Shown here in pieces: positions 15,711 through 25,046 of a stretch of 64,000 nt of DNA. A model generated the notes under the pieces. The model made no database searches. It was not told the DNA's origin and worked only from the letters and a program-made list of their open reading frames with translations. The stretch comes from Bacteroidetes bacterium UBA6183 (GTDB taxonomy: Bacteria > Bacteroidota > Bacteroidia > UKL13-3): positions 1 through 64,000 of the forward strand of contig DITN01000087.1 of assembly GCA_002422865.1 (NCBI GenBank), in the 5' to 3' direction. Numbering within the stretch: position 1 is the first letter of the stretch; each line of letters begins with the position of its first letter. The position numbers and the translations under genes were made by a program.

Positions 15711-16454
15711 TTATGCTTCAACAGTTTCTTCTGTTTTTTCTTTATCAGTGTCTGTTTCCTTTTCTTTTTTGCGTTCGGCTAAGCCTTCTACAATAGCATC
15801 GGTAATAACACGAGATATTAAAGCGATTGATTTTGCAGCATCATCATTTGCAGGGATAGCGAAATCAACTACAGTTGGATCTGAGTTGGTATCTACCATA
15901 GCAAAGGTTGGGATATTTAATTTGTGTGCTTCTGCAATGGCAATGTGCTCACGCTTGATATCTACTATGAATAGAGCAGCAGGTAAACGGTTTAAGTCGG
16001 CAATACCTCCTAAAACTCTACGTAATTTTTCCTTTTCACGTTCAACCATTAAACGTTCTTTTTTAGCCATGTTGGTATAAGTACCATCAACAGCCATTTT
16101 GTCTAACGTTTGCAATTTCTTGATTGATTTACGAACAGTACTGAAGTTAGTTAACATACCACCTAACCAACGCTCGGTTACGAAAGGCATGTTTACGCGC
16201 TTAGCTTCGTTTTCAATCATTTCTTTTGCTTGCTTTTTGGTTGCAACAAAAAGGATTTTACGACCTGATTTTACAATGTTTTTGATGGCGTTTGCGGCCT
16301 CTTCAAGCTTAACAGCAGTTTTGTTAAGGTCGATAAGGTGGATTCCATTTTTCTCCATAAAAATGTACGGAGCCATCTTAGGATTCCATTTGCGGGTTAA
16401 GTGACCGAAGTGTACACCCGCTTCCAACAACTCTTGTTGTGTGATTTGTGACAT
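15711..16454 (-). CDS. rpsB: 30S ribosomal protein S2
   Basis: A 247-residue ribosomal protein S2. The start QELLEAGVHFGHLTRKWNPKMAPYIF is the family signature, and RWLGGMLTNF and NRLPAALFIVDIKREHIAIAEA are also present. A charged, low-complexity C-terminal tail (KEKETDTDKEKTEETVEA) extends beyond the core, as in other Bacteroidota. It is third in the rplM-rpsI-rpsB-tsf cluster, 21 bases after rpsI. Confidence 0.98.
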   Translation of the reverse strand: MSQITQQELLEAGVHFGHLTRKWNPKMAPYIFMEKNGIHLIDLNKTAVKLEEAANAIKNIVKSGRKILFVATKKQAKEMIENEAKRVNMPFVTERWLGGMLTNFSTVRKSIKKLQTLDKMAVDGTYTNMAKKERLMVEREKEKLRRVLGGIADLNRLPAALFIVDIKREHIAIAEAHKLNIPTFAMVDTNSDPTVVDFAIPANDDAAKSIALISRVITDAIVEGLAERKKEKETDTDKEKTEETVEA

Positions 16455-16475
16455 ATAATTTTTAAAAAATAAAGA

Positions 16476-16862
16476 CTAACGTTTAACGAATTGGAAACGC
16501 TTACGAGCTTTCTTCTGACCTGGTTTTTTACGCTCAACCATACGAGGATCACGTGTCATTAAACCTTCAGCCTTTAAAGCCGGTTTCAATTCAGGATTGT
16601 GAGCAACTAAAGCACGAGCAACACCTAATTTAATGGCATCTGCTTGGCCTGCAACCCCACCACCTGCTACATTACAAGTAACGTCAAACTGACCCATTGT
16701 ACCTGTAACTTCAAATGGTTGGAAAATGCTGTGCTGCAATACTATTGTAGGGAAGTAAGTTTTTGACTCACGACCGTTTACTTCAAATTTTCCGGTACCC
16801 GCTGTAATGTATACACGAGCAATTGAAGTTTTTCTTCTACCTAATGCGTTTATAACTTCCAT
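16476..16862 (-). CDS. rpsI: 30S ribosomal protein S9
   Basis: A 128-residue S9. It begins with ALGRRKTSIARVYI, contains the GGGVAGQADAIKLGVARALV core and ends in the basic tail KKARKRFQFVKR that reaches into the ribosomal P site. It starts 3 bases after rplM, as in most bacteria, so the two are translationally linked. Confidence 0.98.
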   Translation of the reverse strand: MEVINALGRRKTSIARVYITAGTGKFEVNGRESKTYFPTIVLQHSIFQPFEVTGTMGQFDVTCNVAGGGVAGQADAIKLGVARALVAHNPELKPALKAEGLMTRDPRMVERKKPGQKKARKRFQFVKR

Positions 16863-16865
16863 CTC

Positions 16866-17309
16866 TTAGAATTTTAATACTTTTGGTTGTTGAGCAGCGT
16901 GCGGATGCTCGCCACCTGCATAAACGAAAAGATTTCTGAAGATTTCGCGACCAAGCTTGTTGTTTGGTAACATACCTTCAATAGCATGTTCTACAGCATA
17001 GGTAGGACGTTTTTGCATCATGTTTTTAGCTGATACAAAACGTTGTCCACCAGGATGACCTGAATAGAACACGTATTCTTTGTCGTTCATTTTATTACCT
17101 GTGAAACGAATTTTATCAGCATTGATAATAATTACGTTGTCACCGCAATCTACGTGAGGCGTAAAGCTCGTCTTGTGCTTTCCTCTTAAAATGTTTGCCA
17201 ATCTAGTGGCAAAACGTCCAACTGTTTGGCCTTCCGCATCAAACACAAACCACTCTTTAGTAACAGTAGCTTTATTGGCCGATTTTGTTTTGTAACTTAA
17301 TGTATCCAC
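16866..17309 (-). CDS. rplM: 50S ribosomal protein L13
   Basis: A 147-residue L13, a 23S rRNA-binding assembly protein. The motifs are WFVFDAEGQTVGRFATRLANILRGK, HVDCGDNVIIINADK and the HAIEGMLPNNKLGR segment. It is the first gene of the ribosomal cluster, and a good Bacteroidota promoter sits directly upstream (17337-17371). Confidence 0.98.
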   Translation of the reverse strand: MDTLSYKTKSANKATVTKEWFVFDAEGQTVGRFATRLANILRGKHKTSFTPHVDCGDNVIIINADKIRFTGNKMNDKEYVFYSGHPGGQRFVSAKNMMQKRPTYAVEHAIEGMLPNNKLGREIFRNLFVYAGGEHPHAAQQPKVLKF

Positions 17310-17336
17310 AACCTATAAGTTTAGTTTTCGGGGTGG

Positions 17337-17371
17337 CAAAAGTACGGCATCATTTTATAATTCACAACAAA
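17337..17371 (-). promoter_or_regulatory. Promoter of rplM-rpsI-rpsB
   Basis: On the minus strand, TTTGTTG is followed by TACTTTTG (perfect TAnnTTTG), with 20 bases from TTG or 23 from TTTG. The -7 element ends 27 bases before the rplM start codon. Confidence 0.62.
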
Positions 17372-17453
17372 ATGTGAAAAAAACATGAAGAAAAAACTTG
17401 TTTGCTGATTTAATTGCGCGTAACAGCCCAAAAATGGGCTTGAACCGAGCCTT

Positions 17454-18155
17454 CTACTCCACAAATTTGTACCCAACACCACGCACACTTTGAATGTATT
17501 GTGGTTCTTTTGGATCAATTTCAAAGTATTTACGTAAAGCCAAAATGAAGTTATCTATGGTGCGGGTATTCGGTATTACGGTATAATCCCACACTACTTT
17601 TAATATGTGTTCGCGGCTTACCACTTGGTTTTTGTTTTCGATGAGCAATTTCATTAGCAAGATTTCCTTCTTGGTTAAGTCTATTTTGCCGCTTGCTCCT
17701 TGGGCCTCATAACTTTCAAAGTTTATCCAATTAGGTCCAAATTTATATAAACTGCTTACTTTACTGTCTGATTGTTGCTGCATGCGATCGTTTTTCTCTA
17801 TCAGTTTTTTAACGCGCAACAACAATTCTTCTAAGTCGAAGGGTTTTGTCATATAATCATCGCCACCTTTTTTGAGTCCTAGTACCCTATCAGCAGCTGT
17901 ATTTTTGGCTGATAAAAACATAACCGGCACATTGGCGTCATGTAACCTGATATTTTCGCATACCATCAAACCATCTGTTTCGGGCAGCATAATATCCAAA
18001 ATCACCAAGTCAAATTTCTCTTCTCTAAACGCCTTAATGGCGTTGTTACCATCTCCAACCGCATTTACCACATAACCTTCCAATTCAAGATTAAGCTTAA
18101 TGGCATGTTGCAAATGCTCTTCGTCCTCAACTAATAAAATTCTGTGCTGTGTCAT
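17454..18155 (-). CDS. Response regulator transcription factor, OmpR family
   Basis: A 233-residue two-domain regulator. The receiver domain (1-120) has the acidic pocket VEDEE, the phosphoacceptor Asp in LVILDIMLPETDG and Lys in MTKPFDLEELL. The C-terminal winged helix (about 135-232) has the RTIDNFILALRKYFE recognition region. The gene starts inside the upstream histidine-kinase gene (29-base overlap), so the two are translationally coupled. The target genes are unknown. Confidence 0.93.
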   Translation of the reverse strand: MTQHRILLVEDEEHLQHAIKLNLELEGYVVNAVGDGNNAIKAFREEKFDLVILDIMLPETDGLMVCENIRLHDANVPVMFLSAKNTAADRVLGLKKGGDDYMTKPFDLEELLLRVKKLIEKNDRMQQQSDSKVSSLYKFGPNWINFESYEAQGASGKIDLTKKEILLMKLLIENKNQVVSREHILKVVWDYTVIPNTRTIDNFILALRKYFEIDPKEPQYIQSVRGVGYKFVE

Positions 18156-19257
18156 GATTTTGTAGTGTTATTTCGAATATAACCCCTGAAGGTGCATTAT
18201 CGTTTGCAATAATCGTGGCATTATGGTGATTTAGTAAATTTTTTACAATAAACAGACCAAGTCCGGTGCCTTTACTTTTGCGCACATTCTCATCTTCGGC
18301 CCTATAAAATTTACCAAAAAGACTTTTTTTATCTTCGTCAGGTATACCCTTTCCTTCGTCAATGACTTTAATTTTTACACCGCTACTTTCTTTGTGCAAT
18401 GTTACTGTCACCGGTTTATCATCAGGCGAGTATTTAAACGCATTACTTAAAAGGTTAATAATCACCATTTCCATGGCAATGGCATCCACATTGGCATAAA
18501 CATTCGGTTGGGTTTGCACCTTTAACCTATGTTGTAAATTACGCGGAAGCACGTACTTATCTGCAACTTCTTGTATAAGTGCTGAAATATTAACTGAAGC
18601 GAAGCTTAATGTGAACTTATGTGTATCAAGTTGTGCTGCCATTAACAGATTTTCTACCAAATCGCGTAAACGGGTTACATCACTTAGCGAATTACGCATC
18701 ATGATTTCGGCTTGAGCTTTATCCAAATTAGGACGCTTTAATAACGTTTCGAGGTATAACTTAATAGAGGCAAGCGGGGTTTTAAGTTCGTGCGTAATAG
18801 ATAATAGGAAATTACTTTGCTGGCGTTTTAGGTTGAGCCTATTTTGAAGGCTACGATAAATCCAAATAATACCCCAAAACAACAGCAATACCATCACAAC
18901 ACCTTCAAGTCCATACATCCAAACCCTGCGTTTGTATAGTCTGTTTATGCTTTCTACTGCCGATTTTTTGGGTGTGATGGCATAATTATATAAGGGGTCT
19001 TGTGTGTGGTCAAATTCGAGGTTTAACTCCGGATAGTTAAAATTAAAATACTCCCTAAAACTTACCGTATCCCTGAACATTTCCTGATCTACAGCACCAC
19101 GCACATCTAATGAAGCTTTGTATGGAAGCAACTCTAGGTATTTACTCTGCTCAATATAAATATCCTTACTGCTTTTTATGTGAGCGTAGGTCCACCAGGC
19201 AAAAGCAGCTACAATGTATACCGAAAGGACTGCGAAGATAATTGCGGGCTTTTTCAA
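18127..19257 (-). CDS. Sensor histidine kinase
   Basis: A 376-residue membrane kinase. It has two membrane segments (about 5-24 and 112-132) enclosing a short periplasmic sensor region. HisKA follows with the phosphoacceptor SITHELKTPLASIKLYLETL, then HATPase_c with NLLSNAFKYSPDD, DEGKGIPDEDK and GTGLGLFIVKNLL. It pairs with the OmpR-type regulator it overlaps by 29 bases. The short periplasmic part gives no clue to the signal. Confidence 0.93.
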   Translation of the reverse strand: MKKPAIIFAVLSVYIVAAFAWWTYAHIKSSKDIYIEQSKYLELLPYKASLDVRGAVDQEMFRDTVSFREYFNFNYPELNLEFDHTQDPLYNYAITPKKSAVESINRLYKRRVWMYGLEGVVMVLLLFWGIIWIYRSLQNRLNLKRQQSNFLLSITHELKTPLASIKLYLETLLKRPNLDKAQAEIMMRNSLSDVTRLRDLVENLLMAAQLDTHKFTLSFASVNISALIQEVADKYVLPRNLQHRLKVQTQPNVYANVDAIAMEMVIINLLSNAFKYSPDDKPVTVTLHKESSGVKIKVIDEGKGIPDEDKKSLFGKFYRAEDENVRKSKGTGLGLFIVKNLLNHHNATIIANDNAPSGVIFEITLQNHDTAQNFIS

Positions 19258-19281
19258 TTGATGTTTACCAATTAACAGGTT

Positions 19282-19500
19282 TTACAAATCCCAAAGGGTA
19301 AAACGTTGGCGTATGTATTTTTTAAAATTAAGCCAAAAAGCAATCACCAAATAAATAATAATTGGCGAACCCATTGTGATAAAAGAGGTGTAAATAAAAT
19401 ACAACCTGATACGAGAAGAGGCAATGCCAAATCTTTCACCAAGTTCGCTGCACACGCCAAAAGCGTATTTCTCTACAAAGTACTTTATTTTTTTTTCCAT
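19282..19500 (-). CDS. PspC domain-containing small membrane protein
   Basis: A 72-residue protein starting at the ATG at 19500; an upstream ATG adds ten unconvincing residues. It has the PspC-like pattern of an N-terminal amphipathic start (KYAFGVCSELGERFGI), then one long hydrophobic segment (IRLYFIYTSFITMGSPIIIYLVIAFWLNF) and a basic end. PspC proteins belong to phage-shock/envelope-stress responses. It lies 24 bases upstream of the histidine kinase, so an envelope-stress link for the two-component system is possible but not shown. Confidence 0.78.
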   Translation of the reverse strand: MEKKIKYFVEKYAFGVCSELGERFGIASSRIRLYFIYTSFITMGSPIIIYLVIAFWLNFKKYIRQRFTLWDL

Positions 19501-19561
19501 GTTAACCACACACAAATTTAATCGGTTCAAGCATAAAATGGCAAATTAATTTAACTAAGGG

Positions 19562-20122
19562 CTAATTTCTACCTAACGGCACCAAATCATTGGATCTTGG
19601 ATTTATTAACCAACCATCTTGTATACGATATTTTGCATTTTCGGGAAAAATAATTTTTGCCGTTAGGTTTAATAATAAACCGGCACCTATAGAAATAAAT
19701 ACAGCACTGCTCCTGCTCACATCGCTGCTCCTGTATAAATCAGATAATAAATAAACCGATCCAATTGCAGCACCAATTTGCATGGTGTTTTTTACAAGCT
19801 CACCACCAATACTTCTTTTTCTAAAATGCGTAATATCTCTTAACAATATGGTTTTGTAGTTGTTGGTCGATGCATTGGGCTTTTTATTGGGGAACCAAAA
19901 ACTCAAATCAACACCCAGAGTTATAGTACTGTCTGTAATACCCGTTACGGTGTTTGATGCAAACTCTGTATTACCATTGTAACCCCTATATCCTAAAAAC
20001 ACTTTTGCGCCCTGCTTAACAGTAATAGTTTTATTTAGTTTAGGGTTATAAAAAATAACCTGCTGTGCTTGGCTTGTGTTTACTAAAAATATGCTACAAA
20101 ACAGAAATATGAGTTTATACAT
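19562..20122 (-). CDS. Hypothetical exported protein
   Basis: A 186-residue protein of no family I recognise. It has a signal peptide (MYKLIFLFCSIFLVNTSQAQ) and a beta-rich N-terminal half. A hydrophobic stretch near 115-160 (NTMQIGAAIGSVYLLSDLY ... AVFISIGAGLLLNLTAKIIF) could be one or two membrane segments. It overlaps the end of the DUF2851 gene by 8 bases, so the two are probably coupled. Confidence 0.65.
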   Translation of the reverse strand: MYKLIFLFCSIFLVNTSQAQQVIFYNPKLNKTITVKQGAKVFLGYRGYNGNTEFASNTVTGITDSTITLGVDLSFWFPNKKPNASTNNYKTILLRDITHFRKRSIGGELVKNTMQIGAAIGSVYLLSDLYRSSDVSRSSAVFISIGAGLLLNLTAKIIFPENAKYRIQDGWLINPRSNDLVPLGRN

Positions 20123-21371
20123 GTTGATTTAAAATATGGTTTCCAATTGCACAATTTAAACATTTGTGTTGCGTGCAATAGTTATAGTTTAATTGAATAA
20201 GCGCTTGCGAATGTAATGCATGCTTCGGTTTGATGCCACTTGTTTTCCAAAATTTAACAATGCTGTTATTTTCAGGCTCAATTTCCTCTAGCCAGTTTAA
20301 TGCTTGTTCGCAATAGGTTTCGTTAAGCATATGCTTACCATATAAAAACTTTATCGGTACGATGGCATTAATAATTAAATGGTTTAAAAACTGCTCACCC
20401 ATTACCGGCTTAACAATATGATTTGCGTGATGCAAGGTGTTTAGATTTAGCTTATCTGTTGGCGAAACCAACAACAACTTTTTAACCTCTTGCAATGTTT
20501 CTGACTCTATTATTTTACTGAATAAATGTACCGATTGATAAACAAGCGCTGCAAATTGTGCAAGCCTTATTGTTGGAAAATTGGCCGGACGGGTTTTAGC
20601 AAACTTCCAAGTGCTTTTATTAATTTGTGGTAATTCATATTTAGTTTGCAAAAACAAAAACTCGTTTTGCATTTGGTTGGTATAATCATCGGGATGAAGT
20701 GACGGTAAAAAACCACTCACACCAAAAACCAAACTATTTATTTGAGTTAGATTATGCTTGTGTTTTGCAAATAATGCAGCAGGAATATTTTGGGCCAATT
20801 GAACAAATGGTTCTGCATTAATTTTCATTCCAAAATATTTAGCAATGGTAACATAAAACAACTTTTCCCAACTGTTTTGATATTGCGTCAACTGTCTTTC
20901 TAAAGCTGCACATTTTTGCTCTAATCGCTCTACCGACAAGCGGTGTAAAAACAAGTCAAGTTTGATTTTTTCCGGCAGGCTTAACATGTTTTGGCAGGGC
21001 ACACGCAAAGCAGATTGCTGCATACTGTAATAACCACTAAGAAAGTTCTTTGATAGATAATTCTTGAGCTCCAACGTTGGGATATTTAGCTCCGCATCAT
21101 GATCATAAACCACATGTAAAATAACATTATTATAGGCCTTATCTGTGTGGTGTTTGTGTTTAACCCAATCACTGCTTTTTAAATGTATTTCAACATTACC
21201 CGCCCAGAGGGTATCATCAATTTTTATGCGTGCATTAAAAAAGTCAGGACCAGCATCTTGGTTTAAAGAACCTGTTTTTACTACCTCAATTAATTTACCA
21301 TCGGTAGTTCTAAGTTCATTTTTAAGCAACACTTTTTGTTGCCAAATAAAATGGAGTAAGTCTTCTTTCAT
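20115..21371 (-). CDS. DUF2851 family protein
   Basis: A 418-residue protein of the Bacteroidota-typical family DUF2851, whose function is unknown. The N-terminus has LLHFIWQQKVL, the NQDAGPDFFNARIKI motif, AGNVEIHLKSSDW and HVVYDHD, a pattern reminiscent of nuclease-like folds though catalysis has not been shown as far as I know. No signal peptide is present. It overlaps the next minus-strand gene by 8 bases. Confidence 0.85.
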   Translation of the reverse strand: MKEDLLHFIWQQKVLLKNELRTTDGKLIEVVKTGSLNQDAGPDFFNARIKIDDTLWAGNVEIHLKSSDWVKHKHHTDKAYNNVILHVVYDHDAELNIPTLELKNYLSKNFLSGYYSMQQSALRVPCQNMLSLPEKIKLDLFLHRLSVERLEQKCAALERQLTQYQNSWEKLFYVTIAKYFGMKINAEPFVQLAQNIPAALFAKHKHNLTQINSLVFGVSGFLPSLHPDDYTNQMQNEFLFLQTKYELPQINKSTWKFAKTRPANFPTIRLAQFAALVYQSVHLFSKIIESETLQEVKKLLLVSPTDKLNLNTLHHANHIVKPVMGEQFLNHLIINAIVPIKFLYGKHMLNETYCEQALNWLEEIEPENNSIVKFWKTSGIKPKHALHSQALIQLNYNYCTQHKCLNCAIGNHILNQHV

Positions 21372-21476
21372 TGCAATTAGGGTTTAAGGTTAATAACAAA
21401 TTTACAAGATTTTATATATTGTTGTTCAACCCTAAAACTAATTACAAATTAGTTTAGCAAATAAAAAGTGTGGAGA

Positions 21477-22295
21477 TTAAATAATGCCGTATTCCACCAA
21501 AAGTACAGCCATTTCATCGGCCATTAATTTTGCTTCGGCTGAGGCTTTTTCGGCAAAGTCAATATCGTTGCTCGCATAAATGATACTGCGCGATGCATTA
21601 ATCAACAACCCGCAATCTTTATTCATGCCATGTTTAGCCACATCAACCAAACTACCACCTTGCGCGCCAACACCCGGAACTAAAAAGAAATAACCCGGAA
21701 CTTGCTTGCGTATTTCGCCCAACTCCTGAGGTTTTGTTGCACCAACTACAAACATCAATTGCTCATCGGTTGCCATTGATGAAAATGTTTTTATGACACG
21801 TTCGTACAATTTGTTTTCGCCAATTTGTTGTTGCTCAAAATCGGCACTGCCAGGGTTTGATGTTAAGGCCAATACAATGCCCCATTTATTTTCGTACTTA
21901 AAAAATGGCGATAAAGAGTCTTGTCCCATGTATGGTGCAAGTGTTACCGAATCAAAACTCATGTGCTCAAAAAAAGCACGCGCATACATATCACTCGTAT
22001 TTCCAATATCACCGCGTTTTGCATCAGCTATGGTAAATATATTTTCAGGTATGTAATTAAGCGTATCGATCATTGTTTGCCAACCGCTAACACCCTCAGC
22101 TTCATAAAATGCTGTGTTAATTTTATAGCTTACACAGTAATCTTTGGTCGCATCAATTATAGCTTTGTTGAATGCCAACACCGGATTTTTTTCTTGTAAT
22201 AAATGTGCAGGAACCTTTTTAATATCTGTATCTAAACCTACGCACAAAAAGTTTTTCTTTAATTTAATTTGATTAACAAGTTCAATTCTATTCAC
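21477..22295 (-). CDS. pyrF: Orotidine 5'-phosphate decarboxylase
   Basis: A 272-residue OMP decarboxylase of the longer PyrF subfamily, catalysing the last step of UMP synthesis. Motifs are FLCVGLDTDIKKVP at the N-terminus, the catalytic FTIADAKRGDIGNTSDMYA near residue 95 and FFLVPGVGAQGG near 220. No other pyrimidine genes are adjacent. The barrel protein lies 30 bases downstream in the neighbouring position. Confidence 0.94.
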   Translation of the reverse strand: MNRIELVNQIKLKKNFLCVGLDTDIKKVPAHLLQEKNPVLAFNKAIIDATKDYCVSYKINTAFYEAEGVSGWQTMIDTLNYIPENIFTIADAKRGDIGNTSDMYARAFFEHMSFDSVTLAPYMGQDSLSPFFKYENKWGIVLALTSNPGSADFEQQQIGENKLYERVIKTFSSMATDEQLMFVVGATKPQELGEIRKQVPGYFFLVPGVGAQGGSLVDVAKHGMNKDCGLLINASRSIIYASNDIDFAEKASAEAKLMADEMAVLLVEYGII

Positions 22296-22325
22296 GGTGT
22301 TTGGTGTTTTCCCTATTGGGGCTGA

Positions 22326-23003
22326 TTAAAAAAGTAAGTTTAACTCGAGGGCAAAGTTATGAATACCTTTATTTTTTAAAGCAGGATTTAATCCACTTAT
22401 CAAACCATTGTTAATGTTTAGTAAACCGTACTTAGCCACAATTTGAAAACCGACAAAACCACCGTAAAATTGAGTACCGGCCAATACCATTACATCGTTA
22501 TTTCTTAAGTTTGGTCTTTCGTTTTCTGCAACTGCCGTTGAAGTCATGTAAATTGAGGTATTTAACAAGTGCGAGTATTGTAATCCTGCAATAACATGGC
22601 TACTGTTATCGGCATTAATGGACCTAACCCAAGTAACAGGCAAATCAATATAGTAAGTAACCAGTTTGCTGTATTGGCCAACAGGATTATCGAAATTGCT
22701 TCCACGTAAACTCACCGCCAAATCAAGTTGAAAAGCGTTTTTTGGTGTAAATTTTTTTCGGTAATAAACCGCACCATTCAAGCCAAACATAGGTCTTGGA
22801 TTATCCAACTCGCCACCAAACATGGTTGTTGTGTTGGTACCTAAACGTAAACCAAATTCCACATCTTCATTCATGTTACCTTTAAGCCACTCAAAAGATT
22901 CTTCATCCTCTTCTTCATCGGCCAAATCAGTACTATCTGTTTGGGCAATTGCCACAGAAGCAAACAACATCATTACTATAAAAAACAACCGTTGCATATA
23001 CAC
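22326..23003 (-). CDS. Outer-membrane beta-barrel protein
   Basis: A 225-residue exported protein. It has a signal peptide (MQRLFFIVMMLFASVAIAQ) and an acidic linker (DLADEEEDEE). Alternating beta-strands with small and aromatic residues follow, and it ends with the strand FALELNLLF, whose terminal Phe is typical of outer-membrane barrels. It resembles PorT-like barrels of Bacteroidota in layout. Its specific job is unknown. Confidence 0.7.
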   Translation of the reverse strand: MYMQRLFFIVMMLFASVAIAQTDSTDLADEEEDEESFEWLKGNMNEDVEFGLRLGTNTTTMFGGELDNPRPMFGLNGAVYYRKKFTPKNAFQLDLAVSLRGSNFDNPVGQYSKLVTYYIDLPVTWVRSINADNSSHVIAGLQYSHLLNTSIYMTSTAVAENERPNLRNNDVMVLAGTQFYGGFVGFQIVAKYGLLNINNGLISGLNPALKNKGIHNFALELNLLF

Positions 23004-23069
23004 AATATTAGTGTTTTATGTTTAAAACTATTCTTAATTTATCCCCTAAATACGCTATTAAATTATATG

Positions 23070-23639
23070 TTATGCCAACGCCTCAGCTAGCAATTTGTTA
23101 TACGCAGCTTTGGTAATTTCTATCGCACCCAATGTTCTTAGATGGTCAGAGATGTATTGCGTATCTAATAAGGTAAAGTGATTATCTTTCATCCACTCCA
23201 CCAAACAATATAAGGCTACTTTGCTGGCATCAGTTTGGGTACTAAACATACTTTCGCCAAAAAAAGCTTTCCCCATAGCCACGCCATACAATCCACCAAC
23301 AAGCTCTTGTTTCTGGTTCCAGGTTTCGAAGCTGAATCCATATCCCATTTGGTTCAGTTTACAATATACCTGAATAATGTCTTCACTTATCCATGTTTCT
23401 TCCCTATTGGCACAAGCACGCATTACGCCTTCAAAATCTCTGTTAATAGTAACATAATATTTTCCACTTCGTAAGGTTTGCTTTAGCGATTTACTTACCT
23501 TAAACTCATCTAGAGGAATAATCCCTCTAAACTCCGGTTCAATCCAATAAATAACATCCCCCTCCTCTTGATTAGCCATTGGGAAAACTCCGGTACTGTA
23601 TGCATACAGCACAATGTCTGGCGTAATTTGTTCTACCAT
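23070..23639 (-). CDS. aat: Leucyl/phenylalanyl-tRNA-protein transferase
   Basis: A 189-residue Aat enzyme, which adds Leu or Phe to N-terminal Arg/Lys to mark proteins for ClpS/ClpAP degradation. Motifs are YSTGVFPMA, YWIEPEFRGIIPLD, the NRDFEGVMRACANR region, GGLYGVAMGKAFFGESMFS and LLDTQYISDHLRTLGA. It is slightly short because the C-terminal end is trimmed. It begins at the base next to the yihY stop, so the two are cotranscribed. Confidence 0.95.
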   Translation of the reverse strand: MVEQITPDIVLYAYSTGVFPMANQEEGDVIYWIEPEFRGIIPLDEFKVSKSLKQTLRSGKYYVTINRDFEGVMRACANREETWISEDIIQVYCKLNQMGYGFSFETWNQKQELVGGLYGVAMGKAFFGESMFSTQTDASKVALYCLVEWMKDNHFTLLDTQYISDHLRTLGAIEITKAAYNKLLAEALA

Positions 23640-24971
23640 CTAAAACTCTAAAATATGTTTATTTGCCGATGATTGATTCATGGCATCTTCTAATGCGATG
23701 TATGTTAATTTTATTTGATGCAATACCTCTCCTTCATGCTTTTTTAATTGGCCCATACTTTCAATTTTGTTGATAATAAATCCAACTTTTAAATATTGTA
23801 AATCGAGAGCAGGAACATAACAAAACTCTTTATTTTTGCCCTCTTCAACTGTTTTGGCAAGTAAATCGCACTTTTGCATGGTACTTAACAAATCGCGAGT
23901 TAAGGTTAGCGGTAAGTTGAGTTTTGTTGCAACTTCTGTGGCATCCGGTGGTTGCATGGCATCTTTAAACCGTTTAGCAATAAAATGCATAACATACAAA
24001 CTGTATAACATGCGCATTTTGTGGCTGATGTTTCCGGTTTGCTTTTCTGATTCGAACAAGGCAATATTTTGTACACTGTAAGAAATCTCTGCGCCAATCA
24101 AAACTATCATCCAGCTAAATTGCAACCATGTGATAAACAAAGGAATAGAGGCAAAACTACCATATATTGTATTATATCTTGAAACGCCAACTTGAAAAGC
24201 AATATAAGCCCATTGAAAAATCTGAAATACAGTACCTGCAATAACACCGGCAGTAAATGCAGCCTTCGGCTTAACACGGGTATTGGGCATAACCAAATAC
24301 AACAAGAAAAATAGAATACTTGTCATGATATACGGTAACACCTGTAACGAAATAATAATTAACTCGGTGATAAAGGACCCTAAAAAACTAAGGTGTATAA
24401 GAATGCTTTGTACCTGTGTGGTGATGTATATATTGGCGGCACCTGATATTACGATAAAGATTGGAGCTACCAACATCATTGACAAATAATCGGTAAACTG
24501 TCTTGCCATTGTACGTGGTTTTTGTACATCCCAAATTGAGTTAAAGGCTTCTTCAATGTTTGATAATACCTGTAAAACACTCCATAATAACAATATAAAA
24601 CCCAAACCGGCAATCACTCCACCTTTGGTGCTGCCTAGTAAATTATGCGCATAGTTCATCACGTTTTCAAGCACTTCCGGTTGACCAACCAACACATTTT
24701 TTAGCTGGCCATCCAAATATTCTTGTAAACCAAAACCTTGTGCAATACCAAATATCATGGCTACAACAGGAACAATAGAAAGCAACGAATAAAGCGTAAG
24801 TGCTGATGCTCGTAAGGCTAAATCTTTGCGCACAAAATCTTTAACGGCCATTATACTAATTCGTAAAATTTTTATCATTCCACGCTGCCATTTTGGAAAT
24901 TTATCTAACTTTACATGCCACACATCGTGCGTTATAAAGTCGCGTATTTTTACCGGATCAATTTTAGCCAT
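23640..24971 (-). CDS. YihY/virulence factor BrkB family membrane protein
   Basis: A 443-residue inner-membrane protein of the YihY/BrkB family, once misannotated as RNase BN. It has six membrane segments over about 55-310, with the family motifs ALTLYSLLSIVPVVAMIFG, NSIWDVQKPRT and GSFASIPLFITWLQFSWMIVLIGAEISY. A soluble C-terminal domain of about 130 residues resembles a winged helix (LTRDLLSTMQKCDLLAKT). The function of the family is not settled. Confidence 0.9.
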   Translation of the reverse strand: MAKIDPVKIRDFITHDVWHVKLDKFPKWQRGMIKILRISIMAVKDFVRKDLALRASALTLYSLLSIVPVVAMIFGIAQGFGLQEYLDGQLKNVLVGQPEVLENVMNYAHNLLGSTKGGVIAGLGFILLLWSVLQVLSNIEEAFNSIWDVQKPRTMARQFTDYLSMMLVAPIFIVISGAANIYITTQVQSILIHLSFLGSFITELIIISLQVLPYIMTSILFFLLYLVMPNTRVKPKAAFTAGVIAGTVFQIFQWAYIAFQVGVSRYNTIYGSFASIPLFITWLQFSWMIVLIGAEISYSVQNIALFESEKQTGNISHKMRMLYSLYVMHFIAKRFKDAMQPPDATEVATKLNLPLTLTRDLLSTMQKCDLLAKTVEEGKNKEFCYVPALDLQYLKVGFIINKIESMGQLKKHEGEVLHQIKLTYIALEDAMNQSSANKHILEF

Positions 24972-25046
24972 GCGGTAAAGATAAGTTTATGTTAGCAATG
25001 ATGAGAAATGAAACACAAAAATCATCCTGGCAACTGAATAAAAATC

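Noticed and set aside
17420..17450. Hairpin AGCCCA/TGGGCT as terminator of the response regulator gene
   Set aside because: The stem is short and no T-run follows on the minus strand.
17321..17524. A 67-codon minus-strand frame between rplM and the response regulator
   Set aside because: It overlaps the end of the regulator gene and the ribosomal promoter; the frame has no family resemblance.
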